64,000 nt of DNA from Hormiphora californensis (Eukaryota > Ctenophora > Tentaculata > Cydippida > Pleurobrachiidae): assembly GCA_020137815.1 (NCBI GenBank), contig CM035358.1, positions 4,133,614-4,197,613 on the forward strand, in the 5' to 3' direction. Shown one piece after another: positions 1 through 12,600 of this stretch (position 1 is its first letter; each line of letters opens with the position of its first letter). The notes beneath the pieces are model-generated. The model was not told the DNA's origin and made no database searches. It worked only from the letters and a program-made list of their open reading frames with translations. The position numbers and the translations under genes were made by a program.

Positions 1-1780
1 GAGAGTTGGTGGGGGTGGCAGTCACTGACGACATAACTGGGTACTGAAGTTAATAAAGGGGGATCAGTTGACACACCGGACTCAGAATTATAGGGAGACA
101 TAGAATGAATTGAATTGTCAAGCGACCTAAATTAAAGACTGCCAACCTAAAATATTATAAGTTTCAAACTACAATAATTGCTAATTACTTACTTGTTTTT
201 TACTAATTACCTTGGGAGCGAGGATCTTCGACTGACCGTTCGACCAGGGACCTGTTCTAAAGGAACCGGGACTAGAATCGGACTGAGATCGTTTCACTTT
301 ATTCCTATTATCTCGCTCACTCGGTGTTTGGTATTCGTTCCCACTGTGAAGCAAGAGCACGTCCAGTAGTATCTCAAGCTTCACGTGAAAAACATGCCAA
401 CTCAAACTCTCAAAACACAGATAATTCAGTCAGCTCAGACAAACTCAAAACTATCTTGATGCCATGCGTCTGGTGCTCCATCACTTTAGCGCACAGTGCG
501 TCATATGACGGAGCACCACGGAATTCAAACAGACCAGATGGCATGCACTCAGAAAAGCTACAGCTCTAAGCAAAAAGGTACAAAAAGATACAAAATTACA
601 AAAGATACAAGAAACAGCTTCTACTATGTTACCTCTGGTAAGCAGGCTCAGTAGGGGGCACACAAAAAGGCGCAGGATAGGGCCGAAACTCGTTCTTCTT
701 TTTCACAGGTCCACCAGCACCGGTGGATACAGCAGCCGGTGGGGGCGGCGGAACGGGAGGGGGCGATCGGAATACCTAAAAACACACTTTAGTATTGTGT
801 TGGAATGCGCTACAGGCCCCCGTAGAGGGGTCTGCAGCGTTTGCCAAAGTTATTGAGCTGTGCGGGGGTTAATAGGAACAAATCTCGGACAATGAACGTC
901 TGTGATGATCAGACGGCACACGCCCAGGCCGTTCCTAACATACCAGGAACCGACCGAATCAGGAAATACTGGTCCCTGATTGGCTGATAACCAGTCACGT
1001 GACCTAACATACCTGGTGTCTATGGGCAGGGTGGTGTCTCCGTTGCTGTCTAGGATCATAGTCAGACTCGTCCTGACTATCAGGAACTAGACCCCTGAAA
1101 CATGTATGTGTTCATCGCACTTTATCTCACGACTTCTCTTAGACTGGCCAATATTACCAATTAAATGGTGAAGAATGGTCATAATTATTATAGTATGTTT
1201 TCAATTTGCATGTTAACATGAAAATTGAAAACAGTCTTAAAAAGCTATATATGCCACTGCATTAAAACGATATTACTACAAAGTAAAACCTTCCCAGCAT
1301 CCTACCTAGCACCGCCATAGTAAGGCATCTATTATCTAATTACCTATAGGGCATCAGCCGTTGTTACAATTGAGAACGTTGGGCTCTAGTCTTACCTATA
1401 GGGCATGTTAGGGTAGGGAACCCTGGCAGGCATCTTCGTGAACCTCCTACTATCACTGCTCTGGTCCGCGTTGTTGTAGATGTATCCGGGGTGGTGTGGT
1501 GGTGCTGCGTAGTGTTGCTGCTGGTGTGGAGGAGGGGGCGGGGGGACACGGAACTCTCGTCGCCTGGGACACCATGAATCATGATCCATACATGTCAATC
1601 AAACAAACATCAAATGAATGATAGGATAATGAGAGAACACAAGACATAGAGATAGAGAGAAAGATAGAGAGAGAGAGAGATAGAAAGATAGAGAGATGAA
1701 GAGATAGAGAGAAAATATAATAACGAGATCCCTCCTTTCAGTGCTTGATAATTAGTGCTCATTACCACCACTACGCAGCT

Positions 1781-1843
<63 letters not shown>

Positions 1844-4109
1844 TCTCTCTCTCCCTCCCTCTTCCCACTCTCTCTCTCTCTCTCTCTGCGTAATGCTTTC
1901 CTGATCACTGTTTATTGGCTCAGCACCTGCTCGGAGGATAATCACCGAACAATCACTTCCTTCCCAAAACTCAAAACTTAAATTTAATACTAGAACTAAC
2001 TCAATCGTTGTCTAATGACCACTTTTAAAATGGCCTCTTCTACCGCCAAGCTGACTACTGACTAGGTATCTGATCCTTCATAGATTCGGCTCTAACTGGG
2101 ATACTATAACCGCCAAAAGTCTAAGAGACTTTGAGCTTAAACCATATTACATAAAACAATGTACAAAACTAGATAGAAAAGTGCCGCCACATCATATAGT
2201 GGACAAATGACAGGTATACAGTAATAAATACAGTGTAGCCTGTCATTCTAGTAGTACTAGATCTGGAAACAATTATCCAGATCTGAAGACTGCACTTTTC
2301 AGCTGAAATGCTAGAGACTGCACTGTACTATTTTGCTAGTAAAGGACTCATTGAATAGTTAATAAAGCACAGTGCAAGAAGGACCGGTACTAGATTCCAG
2401 GATATTAAGAACATACATAAATAGCTCGCTAAATGAAGCTAGTTTCGAGAGCCCATCTACTTCCATGGAAACTATGATGATCATTATGCGGCCAGGTTCA
2501 CAAACGTGCCGTATTTAGTAAACTGTCATTACAAGGTGTTTATGTGCTGATTATCATGATGAAGGTGTGGGAAATGAGAATATTTAATATAGTTATCACA
2601 GTGTCACACACATATAACAACCTAGACACTATGACCTGACCGAGGTTGTAACACTGTTCTGCAGAATTAGCAGCAGCTTGTAATAGCTAATCAAGTATTA
2701 TCATTATACACTATTATACGCATATAGGAACTCACCCCTGCTTGACAGGAGAATCTTCAAAGTAAGGTTCAGTATAGTATTCTGCGTCAGAGTCAGAGTA
2801 CGCCCTAGCCCTTCCTCTATGATGGTGATTGTGATGATGTTTCTCTGCTGCAGCCTCATTGACCTAGTAAAGGAGTCGGTCATGACATCTCTTAGAATTT
2901 GTATAGAAACCTAGTAAAGGAGTCAGTCATGACATATCTCTCAGAACCTCTTTCAATCCCATTCAACATTTAAATAGGGTTTGAAAGAGACCTTTTCACC
3001 AAATGCGGGAACCGCTAGTTTAGGTCATAGATTTGCCGAAAAGGTTTCTGTGAGCCCTATGTCTAAATCTCACTCACCATTATTTGTTCGCTCATCATTG
3101 AAATCTGGGCAAGGTCTGATCCCTGGGAGGGGTCCTGGACCACCACGGGAGAGGGACGGAGTTCAGGGGATCCGTGGTTACCATGGTTACCATGGTTGTG
3201 TTGCGGAGGTTCACTGTCCGATTGAGTGGCGGGTACTAGTGGTGGTGGTGGTGGAGGGGGTCCGTTGTCGTGCGATCCTCTTCCTCGGTCACGTCGTGAT
3301 TGTTCCGGGTCCGGTGTCTTACTCCGGCGGCTAGAGTGCTGGTCTGGTGTCCTGTTAGAGAGAAGTTTAAGCGAAAATTGGCGAGTTTTGATAAGACTTG
3401 GCCGTAAATGCGCCCAATTTCACCAAAAATCGACAAATTGATCAATCAATTAACTAACCGGCCACGAGGAGCTCTGTCCTGAGAACGGTCCCGTGGTTCG
3501 GGGGTTCTCTTTCTCCCGTCTTGGCGGTGTCTATCCGGTGTTCTCGATCTTCCTCCGCTATTTCGGTAGACCTCCTTCTCTGGACTTGATTTGGGTGTCG
3601 TAATGCTGTCCCCGACAGATGAAGATCTCTGAAATTCAATAACAGTAATAATTTAATACTAATGACTTAAGCAATACAGCGTCATAATTGCATGCAATAC
3701 AATTGTATTGGTAGATAAATCGAAAGAATCGTCTGGAGGCCGGGCCCCTCTTTGCAACGCGTTGTGGCCTGGGGTTACTCACTCGAGGAGACTGTACTGT
3801 AAAGTAGCATACACCAAAGTAGCATACACCAAAGATAGCATATACCAAAGATAAAAACCAAAGATAAAAACGCATCAAAATGCAGTTTCAAAAGCTACCT
3901 ACCGGTACCTGCTGAACAGCTCTAGCTGGAATAAGAAGACTATCACCACCACTTTGGTCGGGAATCAGGGCCTGCCCCGGTCTCTGGACCTCCTGATTCT
4001 GGAAACTCTGCGATCTCGTGTTGGAAGGAGGCCTCCGGGTCGGGGGTGTCAAATCAGGAGGTGGGGCCATCTCATAATCGTTGAGATAATGAGCTCCAGA
4101 GTGTTGCAT
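1..4109 (-). CDS. Disordered Pro/His/Arg-Ser-rich protein, 5' part (runs off the left edge)
   Basis: I do not recognise this protein. Nine exons join in one open frame: 3903-4109, 3459-3628, 3078-3351, 2736-2863, 1396-1563, 1013-1076, 633-775, 211-343 and 1-43 (partial). Every junction has GT-AG ends and matching phase, about 443 residues so far. The proposed start is the ATG at 4109 (MQHSGAHYLNDYE); the exon could instead begin upstream. The first exons hold RS-like text (SRRSKTPDPEQSRRDRGRGS) and a PPPPPPP run. Then come a His cluster (EKHHHNHHHRGRAR), an acidic Tyr-rich stretch (YSDSDAEYYTEPYFED), PPPPPPHQQQHYAAPPHHPG and a Lys/Pro/Ser stretch. There is no signal peptide, membrane segment or folded domain, so it looks like a long disordered protein or the tail of a larger one. 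The bias could suit RNA-binding or scaffold proteins, but that is inference. The exon at 1013-1076 ends immediately beside a MITE fragment. Confidence 0.75.
944..1006. mobile_element. Partial hAT-like MITE (CAGGAACCGACCGA family)
   Basis: The left terminus CAGGAACCGACCGA and the internal block with CCTGATTGGCTG and CAGTCACGTGACC match the full copies at 28689, 34772, 35067 and 58816. The right third is missing. The direct repeat TAACATAC borders both ends. The fragment lies just intronic of the splice donor of the exon at 1013-1076. Confidence 0.7.
1640..1890. repeat. GA-rich tract followed by a (CT)n microsatellite
   Basis: GATAGA/GAGAGA repeats occupy about 1645-1715 and nearly pure CTCTCT about 1784-1888. 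Both lie in the intron between exons 1396-1563 and 2736-2863 of the (-) gene. The rest of that intron (1890-2735) shows no coding signal. Confidence 0.9.
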
Positions 4110-4208
4110 AATAGACACAAAGCTTTGTTTTACACAATTTCAGTTGTTGACAGGTCCGGTCTAAGTTGGTAATTAAAGTAAGCAAGGGGAGGAGCTCTTT
4201 GCTGAAAG

Positions 4209-4291
4209 ATGGACACTGAAGAAAAGATCTCACCTTTCTCTCTCGCTCAAGTCGAACTACAGCTAGCAGCACTCGCAGTGGAATCAGCTAT
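4209..4291 (+). CDS. Possible first exon of a divergent gene
   Basis: An ATG at 4209 opens a frame reading MDTEEKISPFSLAQVELQLA and eight more residues, then a fair splice donor (ATG|GTGAGAG) just before a GA-repeat tract. It starts only 100 bp from the start of the (-) gene, as in a divergent gene pair. No following exon could be joined to it, so function and extent are unknown. Confidence 0.3.
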
Positions 4292-4295
4292 GGTG

Positions 4296-4410
4296 AGAGA
4301 AAAAGAGAGAGAAAAAGAGAGAGAACGAGAGAGAACGAGAGAGAATGAGAGAGAAAGAGTGAGACATAGAGGCAAAGAGAGAGAGAACGAGGGAGTGAAA
4401 GAGAGAGTAT
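4296..4410. repeat. (GA)n-rich low-complexity tract
   Basis: A near-pure purine run of GAGAGAA/GAGAAC repeats follows the candidate donor at 4292. Its open reading frame (RERERERE) is a repeat artefact. Confidence 0.85.
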
Positions 4411-4477
4411 GAGCTAGCTAGTCAAGTGATCCTTCTCTCGCGGAATGGTAAACTAAACGACAATCAAGGACTGTCAT

Positions 4478-4790
4478 GTGACTGTCACGTGATCAATCCA
4501 CAGTACAATGATAAATGCCACGTGACCTGTTTGCCCACATACCCACACAGCTACTACTACTGCACGTAGTACCACCAATACGTAGTGATTATTCCACTCA
4601 AATCCTTACCTCTCTGTCTCTCTCTCTTTCTCTGCTGCTGCACGGGAAATTGATTAGCACACATAAACTGGGAGGGAGATCAGGGGTGCGGAGCTGATCA
4701 GTGAGACGTCAATGTGTATGACGTAGAGGATCAATGACGTCACTCACTGAGGGTACACATAATAACATATTGTCACGTGACCTCTTTTAC
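4478..4790. promoter_or_regulatory. Cluster of CACGTG E-boxes and CRE-like TGACGT sites
   Basis: Three CACGTG palindromes in TCACGTGA or CCACGTGA context (about 4487, 4519, 4774) lie with a full CRE octamer TGACGTCA (about 4735) and two flanking TGACGT/GACGTCA half-sites. The sites are dense for 300 bp and sit near the divergent gene starts at 4109 and 4209. A regulatory role is inferred from known binding motifs of bHLH-Zip and CREB/ATF proteins. Confidence 0.4.
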
Positions 4791-4791
4791 T

Positions 4792-6392
4792 TTGAAGGAT
4801 AATTACCCGTATTTATAGTCCAATTACAATTGGGGAGTATAACTCTCAAGGAAGTATGTAATCTTATTGCCCAAGTAATCTTAGAGCTATTCGGCATATG
4901 GTGGCGATGGTCTCGGCCATAATATTATCTATGCACATCATGAATAAAACAATTAGATTGTAGCGAAATGTAATAGAATAAGAATTACAATTTGTAATAA
5001 TAAAACATGGTGTAATAAAAGATCTTTTTAGAGAAACCCAGAAAAGCAAAATGTCACTGATATATCTGATCAAATTTATAAAGATAAAACACTGTCTGGT
5101 CTTTTGAGTCCTTTGAGGTTTTAATACTTTGACCCCTGGCCGATTCGATACATGATTTTAAAGAGTGGTATATCCAGTTCTTTTTCATCCTTTGGATTGG
5201 CTGGTCAACTTTAGTTTTGTAAAGATATGTCTACCAAGATTTGGGGTCCGATTTCGTCCTGATGTGGAAAAAATGTGTTAAATAAAATAATGTCATGTCG
5301 AGCAATGTATTAGTATAGATCATTCGAAGATTGCAGAGTGGTACTATCCAATAGTATATGAATAACTGGGATTATATAGTAACTTCAGAGCTTACCGTTT
5401 TGTTTCTCAGAGAGAGATGCGTGCAGTTTTAATCAGCTAGTAGAGAGAAAATGGGATAATACATTTCACAGCGGTAGAGACATAGATCGTTGCAATGCAA
5501 GGTAATTAACAAATAGTTTCGATTAAAAAATTTAAATAATTATTATTAGATCGTTGAATAATTTAAAAACCAAACAGTTCAGTCTCATAAATTATTGTTT
5601 TTCATTCCATATAGATCATGTGGGAAAGTTGCTGTTTCGTTGATTGCTGTATATCTCATCAGGAGTTTGGTTTTGATCCTATAAGGGATTTTGGGATTCA
5701 GGGAATTATTATTTGCTTCAAGATATGCTCTATACAGATTGCGAGTTAGCCAGTTCCAGTAAGGATGATTGGTAGCTGCAATCATGCACCAATAATTGCC
5801 AGGTATAATTGAATCATTTTGAAAACACATTTCATTTGACCAGCTTTTAATTTTATGGGTTCATAATATATAAAAAGGTGCTCATAAATTAGAAAAAAAA
5901 TAAACGAACACATTATGAAGAACCGCGGAAATGATCAGATTTGCGCCGTTTGGCCAATCACAGATGAAGAATGTGTTGAAGCTGTGATTGGTTAAAACAG
6001 GCCTCACCGACCTGAACATTCTCGAGGTTGCTCAATGCTCATCACATGTGCCAAAATGCCTCAACTACAAAAATAATTAGATAATCGACATATAGCGTTC
6101 AGCTTCTGCTCTTGCAAGAATACAGTCATTGTGCGTTCGGTTCGGTAGAATTATATGACTGAGTGAAGAGGTATCAGCATGATACATATTTGAAAACTAT
6201 ATGGCGGTGCACGGAGTGACTTTAGAAACAGACCTTCAGACAGTGAGTAAAAATACGTGAGATGAGGCGAGAATAAGCGAAGAGAGGCAAAGCACACCAT
6301 CATGATCAAGGCTCAATTATGATGAAAAGTGCTGTAGGAGATTGAAAAAAGGTTGAATTTTTAAAGGAAAATTAAGCAAGATCGGTGGTTCT
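4792..6392. other. AT-rich intergenic stretch, no gene seen
   Basis: Frames here are short and lack coherent splice signals or recognisable domains. A CCAAT box and an inverted ATTGG lie about 40 bp apart near 5950-5990. Nothing else can be supported. Confidence 0.5.
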
Positions 6393-6635
6393 ATGAGATT
6401 AACGCCCTCAAACCCCACTCATTCCAGGTACGAACCTATTCCCCTAATTTTGCAATATCTTATCAACAAAGAGGGTCGGAATGTTCCTGATAAAGCATTC
6501 AATGAAATAGAGAGTTTTCTACAGCTGGTTATTGTTAGAGAGTTGTCTATAACAGCTGCTAATTATGCAGTATACAGCGATATGATACGAATAAAGAGTG
6601 CTTTGCAGATTATGAGCCTAGCGAGAATGTTGTAG
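6393..6635 (+). CDS. Possible 3' exon of a (+) gene converging on the receptor gene
   Basis: A frame after a possible acceptor (CATTCCAG|GTACGAACC) reads YEPIPLILQYLINKEGRN and so on to a TAG at 6633. Its composition looks protein-like. It overlaps the last 26 bp of the (-) receptor gene, whose stop is at 6610-6612. No upstream exon joins it in phase; the candidate exon at 4209-4291 does not connect directly. It may be chance. Confidence 0.2.
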   Translation: MRLTPSNPTHSRYEPIPLILQYLINKEGRNVPDKAFNEIESFLQLVIVRELSITAANYAVYSDMIRIKSALQIMSLARML

Positions 6636-9600
6636 TACTGTTGTCAAAGGTGAGTCGAGAGGAGAGGGTCTTGGGGTAGGATCCTACTTTAGAAATCCGT
6701 CTCTCTATCGCTCTTGCCCGAGTCAACAGGAATCCCCAGAATACGGCAGTTGCCAGCAACAATATTCCCTGAAATTGAATCAGGAGTGACTCAAGATTAC
6801 TTTTATAGTGAGTCTGTAGCAGACGATTACCATATAATCATTTGCATGATTATAACAGAGGCTTCCAGAACGTTTCTACGTCTTTGTGCAACATGGATGA
6901 GACCAAGCTGTTAAGCTTACCTCTAAAACCAGGTACCGTACCCATACCCTACCCCAAAGTCCTGATACACGTCCAATACCAAGATCAACAGCTGTATCCA
7001 CTGACGGAGATTCACAGTTTTCAATACCAAACGATCGCCTGTAGTTTAACGAAGTATTCTTTGAAAGAGACGCAACTTTCTTGAAACAGAGACAAACAGT
7101 CGGCTGTGGTACTTGGTAGTTTTCAACGTTCCTTCTAGTTCCGTTTATTGACAGAGTAGCGTTTAGGTAACCTGAACAAGGCCGTAAGAGGGTTACGAAG
7201 TTACCCCTTGCCAGCGCGCGCGAAGGTCGCCCGGCGACCTGAGTGTGAGGTGTCTTCGATACCAAGTCGTAAGAGGGTTAATCAACAATTAAATATCAGC
7301 AGGTTATATATCATCCAAAGTTTCAAAACGTTGGAGATATAATTTGGCATATGCTACAGGCCCCGATGCATTAAATTGACTGTAATAACTTGTATGGTTT
7401 AAGTCTGAACTGATAATACTATACTTTTTGTATACCGCCCAGAAGCAAAACAGGGCCAGTTTGACTGACACTGTTTAGCGTGTGTTTTGATGTTTTGAGG
7501 ATCAAACGACACTGTTTAGCGTCAGAGCGGAATTACTATAAAACTTCTTCTTTTTTTTCTTTTTTTGGGATAAAACTGAACTTTCCTTACCGCATGAGGG
7601 TAAATTGCAGCTGGTAGGAGTACCCTTTACTAAACACCACGGCTCCGTTGAACCTGAGCTGGGCCAGTTTCTACAGACACCCTCCTCGCCATTTTGCTCC
7701 CCAAGAATCTGTGATAATGTTTTTAGAGTTTAATTTAGGGTTTAATTTAGAGAATACTTTTTAATTTTATCAAGCGTGTTTTTTTAAAAAAGGGGATTTG
7801 TTTACGTACTTCGTATAGAATAGAATAGAATAGAATAAAAACCGTATAAATACCTTAGTTTGGTGTACAGTACTGGTAAGGTTGTATTCCTTTAGTGATC
7901 TCAGAGTCCACATATCACACTTGAAAGTGTTCACTGTTCCTTCATAGAAATACCCGCGACCAGTGTAACAATCCTGATTTGGTTGCCCCGCTGAAATGTC
8001 GCGAGTTTATCTAAATGCTCTATAGAGCATATATGTGTTGATCTTTTTTGCTGAAACCCGCGGGGCGGTTAGGGTCGAACAAGGCAAGTTAATCTGCAGA
8101 TTTTGTCATGATTTTAATGTGTAATTTTGAATGAATTGTACTTACTGCAAGACCGTACTGGACAGGCTTCAGTTCTTTCCCCATCTGTAAAACACCACGG
8201 TCCCTCCTTTTCTCCGTTTGGATTTCTGCACTGGTTATGATTCATACCATACTCCTTCGGCCATGAAACACAGGGTTTCCCAGACGTGGTCTTGTTCACC
8301 GACCCCTGATAACTCTCCCCGTTCCCTTGGAAACACACTGAAACATAAATGACATTATTATTTCTGGTAGAATTCATTATTCTAGGATACTATACGCATG
8401 GAGTATCAAAACAGCATCACTTGTAAAATCTGTCTGGGATGTGTCTGTTTTTTCCCTTCAGGATACGGACTTATCCTTCCCTTCGCACTTCATTTTGAAG
8501 ATTCTAAGCCAAGATACGGACCTGGTTCAAATATAGCGAGTAAGAAGGTTGCATTGGTGGTATGAGATACCCTGGTGGATGCAACAACAGGATGGTAAAG
8601 TTGGGAACTGGTAAAAGGGCACTCTCCACTTCGGAGGGTTTCCACGGTTACCGATGCTGGTTCACCTGGCAACGGGGAAAGTTTAACAACGAGAAACTTT
8701 GGATTCGGCTAAACAAAATTCAAAATAATGGAGTTACCCGTGACTAGAAAAAGCATCATAAAGAAAAAGCATCTTTCTTACTTTCTCCGAAAGTGTCGCT
8801 GTAACTGCTCAATGAAAATGAATATCGTGTTCCACTCCTAAGATCTGATACCACTCTCATCGACTGTCCGTAGGGTATGGTTCTCATTTGCAATGCCTGG
8901 CGCCGTTTCCTTTTCTCATCGTCCTGGTAACGGTTGTGAACATTTTTTTTATATCCATACCAATAGTCGGCGAAAAAAGTTGTACTGAGACCTGCCCCAA
9001 AATCGTAAAATTATCTTTGAGCTTTACCGGTGTTATGACAAGCTGATATCCCTGAATTAGGCCCACTTACCGGCGTGATGACAAGCTGATATCCCCGAAT
9101 GCATATAGGTGTCCGCGAACGCACATAGGTGTCCGCTCCGCCCCCTAAAAAAGGGTCGAGTCTTTCAAGCCAAATTGCACGTGATCCACTGGACCGATTT
9201 GCATCCGGTTTGTTGCAAAAGACTACAAATTGGTCCTAGTTTACTGGAAAATACCCGAGAAGTTTGTCTGTCAACAGGAAGTGGGTCAAAATTGACACTG
9301 AAGTCAAATCTATAATCTGGCTTCCGAGCCTTTTTGCACCACTCCCAGACGGTGTAGAATGAATCTGAGGGTATCAAAAGATAGGTTGAACTCTTGTGAG
9401 TACTGGAAAATACCCGGCATTAATAGCTGATGCTAATTGCATCAAAATATCTCCCAATATCTTCTAAATCGCATGGGTGTAGTGCAGAAACTCTCGGAAG
9501 CCAGATTATAGGTTTGACTTCAGTGTCAATTTTGACCCACTTCCTGTTGACAGACAAACTTCTCGGGTATTTTCCAGTATATTAGGATCATTTGTAGTCT

Positions 9601-12600
9601 TTTGCGACAAACCGGATGCAAATCGGTCCAATGGATCGCGTGCAACATCCCTTGAAAGAAACGACCCTTTTTGAGGCGGAGCAGACACCTGTGTGTGAGC
9701 TCAATCTTGGTCGCGCACGGTGTCTATGTCACCAACTTACCGGCGTGATGACAAGCTGATATCCCCGAATGAGGCCCACTTACCGGCGTGATGACAAGCT
9801 GATATCCTTGAATGAGGCCAGCAATAGAAACTATCGGAGGTTCCCAGGTTAAGAGAACTGAAGATTTCTCCCCATCGCTCTCCAGCTGAAACAGTTAACA
9901 AAACATAGAAAAAATCAACGGAAATATAACAACGATCAGGAATTGAATTCATGAATTCTACATCGGGTTGCTATAGTAATTGAGTTGCTATAACAACGAA
10001 TTTTGCTCACAGGTGTTCCTTCTAGGTTGGATGGTGGATCCAGCGTTTCTGGTGCAGTGAGGAGTTTTACAAGAGAGCTCACCGGGCCGTATACTGCCTC
10101 CCCCTCCGTCGTCCTATTGACTCCTAGAATTAAAATATTTAAAAAATTAGCTACCATTTTAGAGATTTCTATTTTCCACACACTGGTGATGTTTATACCT
10201 CGGATCAACATGCCGTATTCGGTCTCCGCCTCGAGTCCCTCAAACTGAATCTCATTCGTTTCCATAGTAACCACATTCCTAACAACTGCTGCTTCACCGT
10301 CCAATAACCGGACATCATACTCCTTCGTCGTAGACTGAGGTTGAATACCAAAGTCCACTATCAGCCTGTCAGAGGTGACCGTCCTATCGGGACTTGTCCG
10401 AATCCTGCACAGTTAACGATTTTAAAGGTACATAATCGATTAAACAGTTAAGCTTTTTTTAGACCAGAATGTAAATTTGCTGATATCAAAATGACATTGG
10501 TAAATTCATTCTTATCTCTCACTATAATATCTACCTACCATGTGGGCGAGAAGCGTGGTGTACCAGGCTTGATGGCAACTAATTCCGATAAAGGTGAAAG
10601 GTCAGATGAACCGTATTGGTTTCTTCCATTGAACCCACACTCAAACTCAATGTCCTTAACTGTGAAATTCGGGGGAATGAAAATATGCAAACAATTATCG
10701 ATATTCTCTCTAAAATACGCAACAAGATTAATACGTGAAAATTTTCAACGCGGTCTAAGAATTCCACGCGTAGTGGGTACCTAGGATCAGCTGAGATTGA
10801 TTTGCTCAAACCCTTGTGAGGCAGCATATTTGCAAACCTGAGCTAAAAGTGCTGATATTAAAAGTTCCAGTTAGGACATTGTTTTGGGCAACGGACCAGT
10901 TTCTCAGGAGATTCGGGTAGTTCACTCCGTTAATTCTTGCTACTCCATCAAAACTGTTGATTGTACATGGTTAGTAATTAAGATTAAAAACTGCTTCTAA
11001 AGTGGGGTTTGAGAGAGTCGAGATACATATTTTGAGTTGATTGATTGAAAGCTATAAAGATTCCGCTATCGCCTATCACAATTCCCTCCAAAAAGAATTT
11101 ACCTCACATTATCCCCCATGTAGTTATAAGAAGTTGGTAGGTCTGCACGTGCGATCACCTCCTCTCCATGTTTTATCTCCGTAACGTGCACTCTTTTTGG
11201 GCTCTCCGGAGGAGTCTTTGGTATCATGGTGAGGTTATAGGAAAGTTGGTAGCCATTCCCCACTGTACACTTGTAGAAACCCGCTATTACTGCTGACTGA
11301 AAGGTGTTTTAGATGGTAAGCGGACTCTAGTGCTAAAATCACGAAAAGCGAACTCGAGATTTCGGCCGTTAGGCCGGAAACGAGAGTTTGCTGTGCCTCT
11401 ATACTCGTTTAGAAGTGTTATGGCTGTTATTTGGGTTCGAGGTTAGGGGTTAGTGTAAAGGTTAGGGTTTGATATATAGTCCTCCTTGGGTTTAGATATA
11501 GAGTCCGTTAGCACTAGAGTCCGCCTACCGTTTTAGATGTGATAGTAGTGGAGAAACTGGCACGCAGACGGTCAGAGGATAAACTTTTGGGACAGTCAGT
11601 CAGAAAAACTTTCATGGATCGGTAATCCGATAACATTGCACTTGTCATGATACGATTTTGGGTCTTCTTTGGATCTGGAAAAAGATCTACTCCATGAGCA
11701 ATTTCAAAATAATCCATGTCCTCGATGATACTATCATTGATAGGTCTGACAATATATGTTTGTTGAGGGTCTCACTCAAAGAAAATATATTCCTGTCTCC
11801 AATAGTTGGATCACTGTAGTCTTTTTGCTTTTATACCCAGTCAAGCTTTTTATTTTTTATAGGTCTACTACTACTACTCAACGATTTTTTCTAGTTCTAT
11901 TTATAGGGTTCGATCCATTACATGGTACAGTTTTGGGTCTTTGCAGTTTTTATTCTAGAAATTTTCCTTTTATGCTCAGCCTAGCCTTATTCAATATTCA
12001 TATTATGAATTATAAATAACAGTTTTAACTTTAAGATTGTTACTAGGATTTTACTATGAATCTCCGATGGTACGCTATCGTATTTTTTACCATTACAACC
12101 CTGTTTGGACTATCCGGAAACACTCTTGTGATTTACTCCTCGGTACGATACAACGCAATCAACTTGGACGAAGTCTCCGTTATGTTTGTCCGGAACTTGG
12201 CAGTGGCAGATTTGATCTATACAATTGTGGGTATCCTACCACCCTGCATCTCCTCAATAACGGACTCAAACCCTTTTGGTATGGAGGTTTGTGAGGCGTT
12301 CTATTTTTGCAAACATATTTTCGGGATGATAAGCCTGTGGACTATAACATCCATCACCATCCACAGAATGATCCTGATTCTAGCACCATTCAGAAGCATT
12401 ATCACGCCTCGTTTGGCACTGGGGTTACTCGGCATCCTGTGGTTTCTATCCAGCGGGCTGATATCAACTCTGGTGATCGTTGGACCAAGATCTAACCTTG
12501 TCTTTGAACCCATTGAACGAGATTGCCGGAAAAAATTCAAGAAAGATTCGCAGCAAGGTACGGCTGAATTATGCATCATTGTTTTTGTGGTGTTCATCCC

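Noticed and set aside
11756-12019. 87-residue hydrophobic frame upstream of the nested 7TM gene
   Set aside because: AT-rich with repeated Phe/Leu, no splice support and no receptor motif. It could hold a leader exon but nothing shows it.
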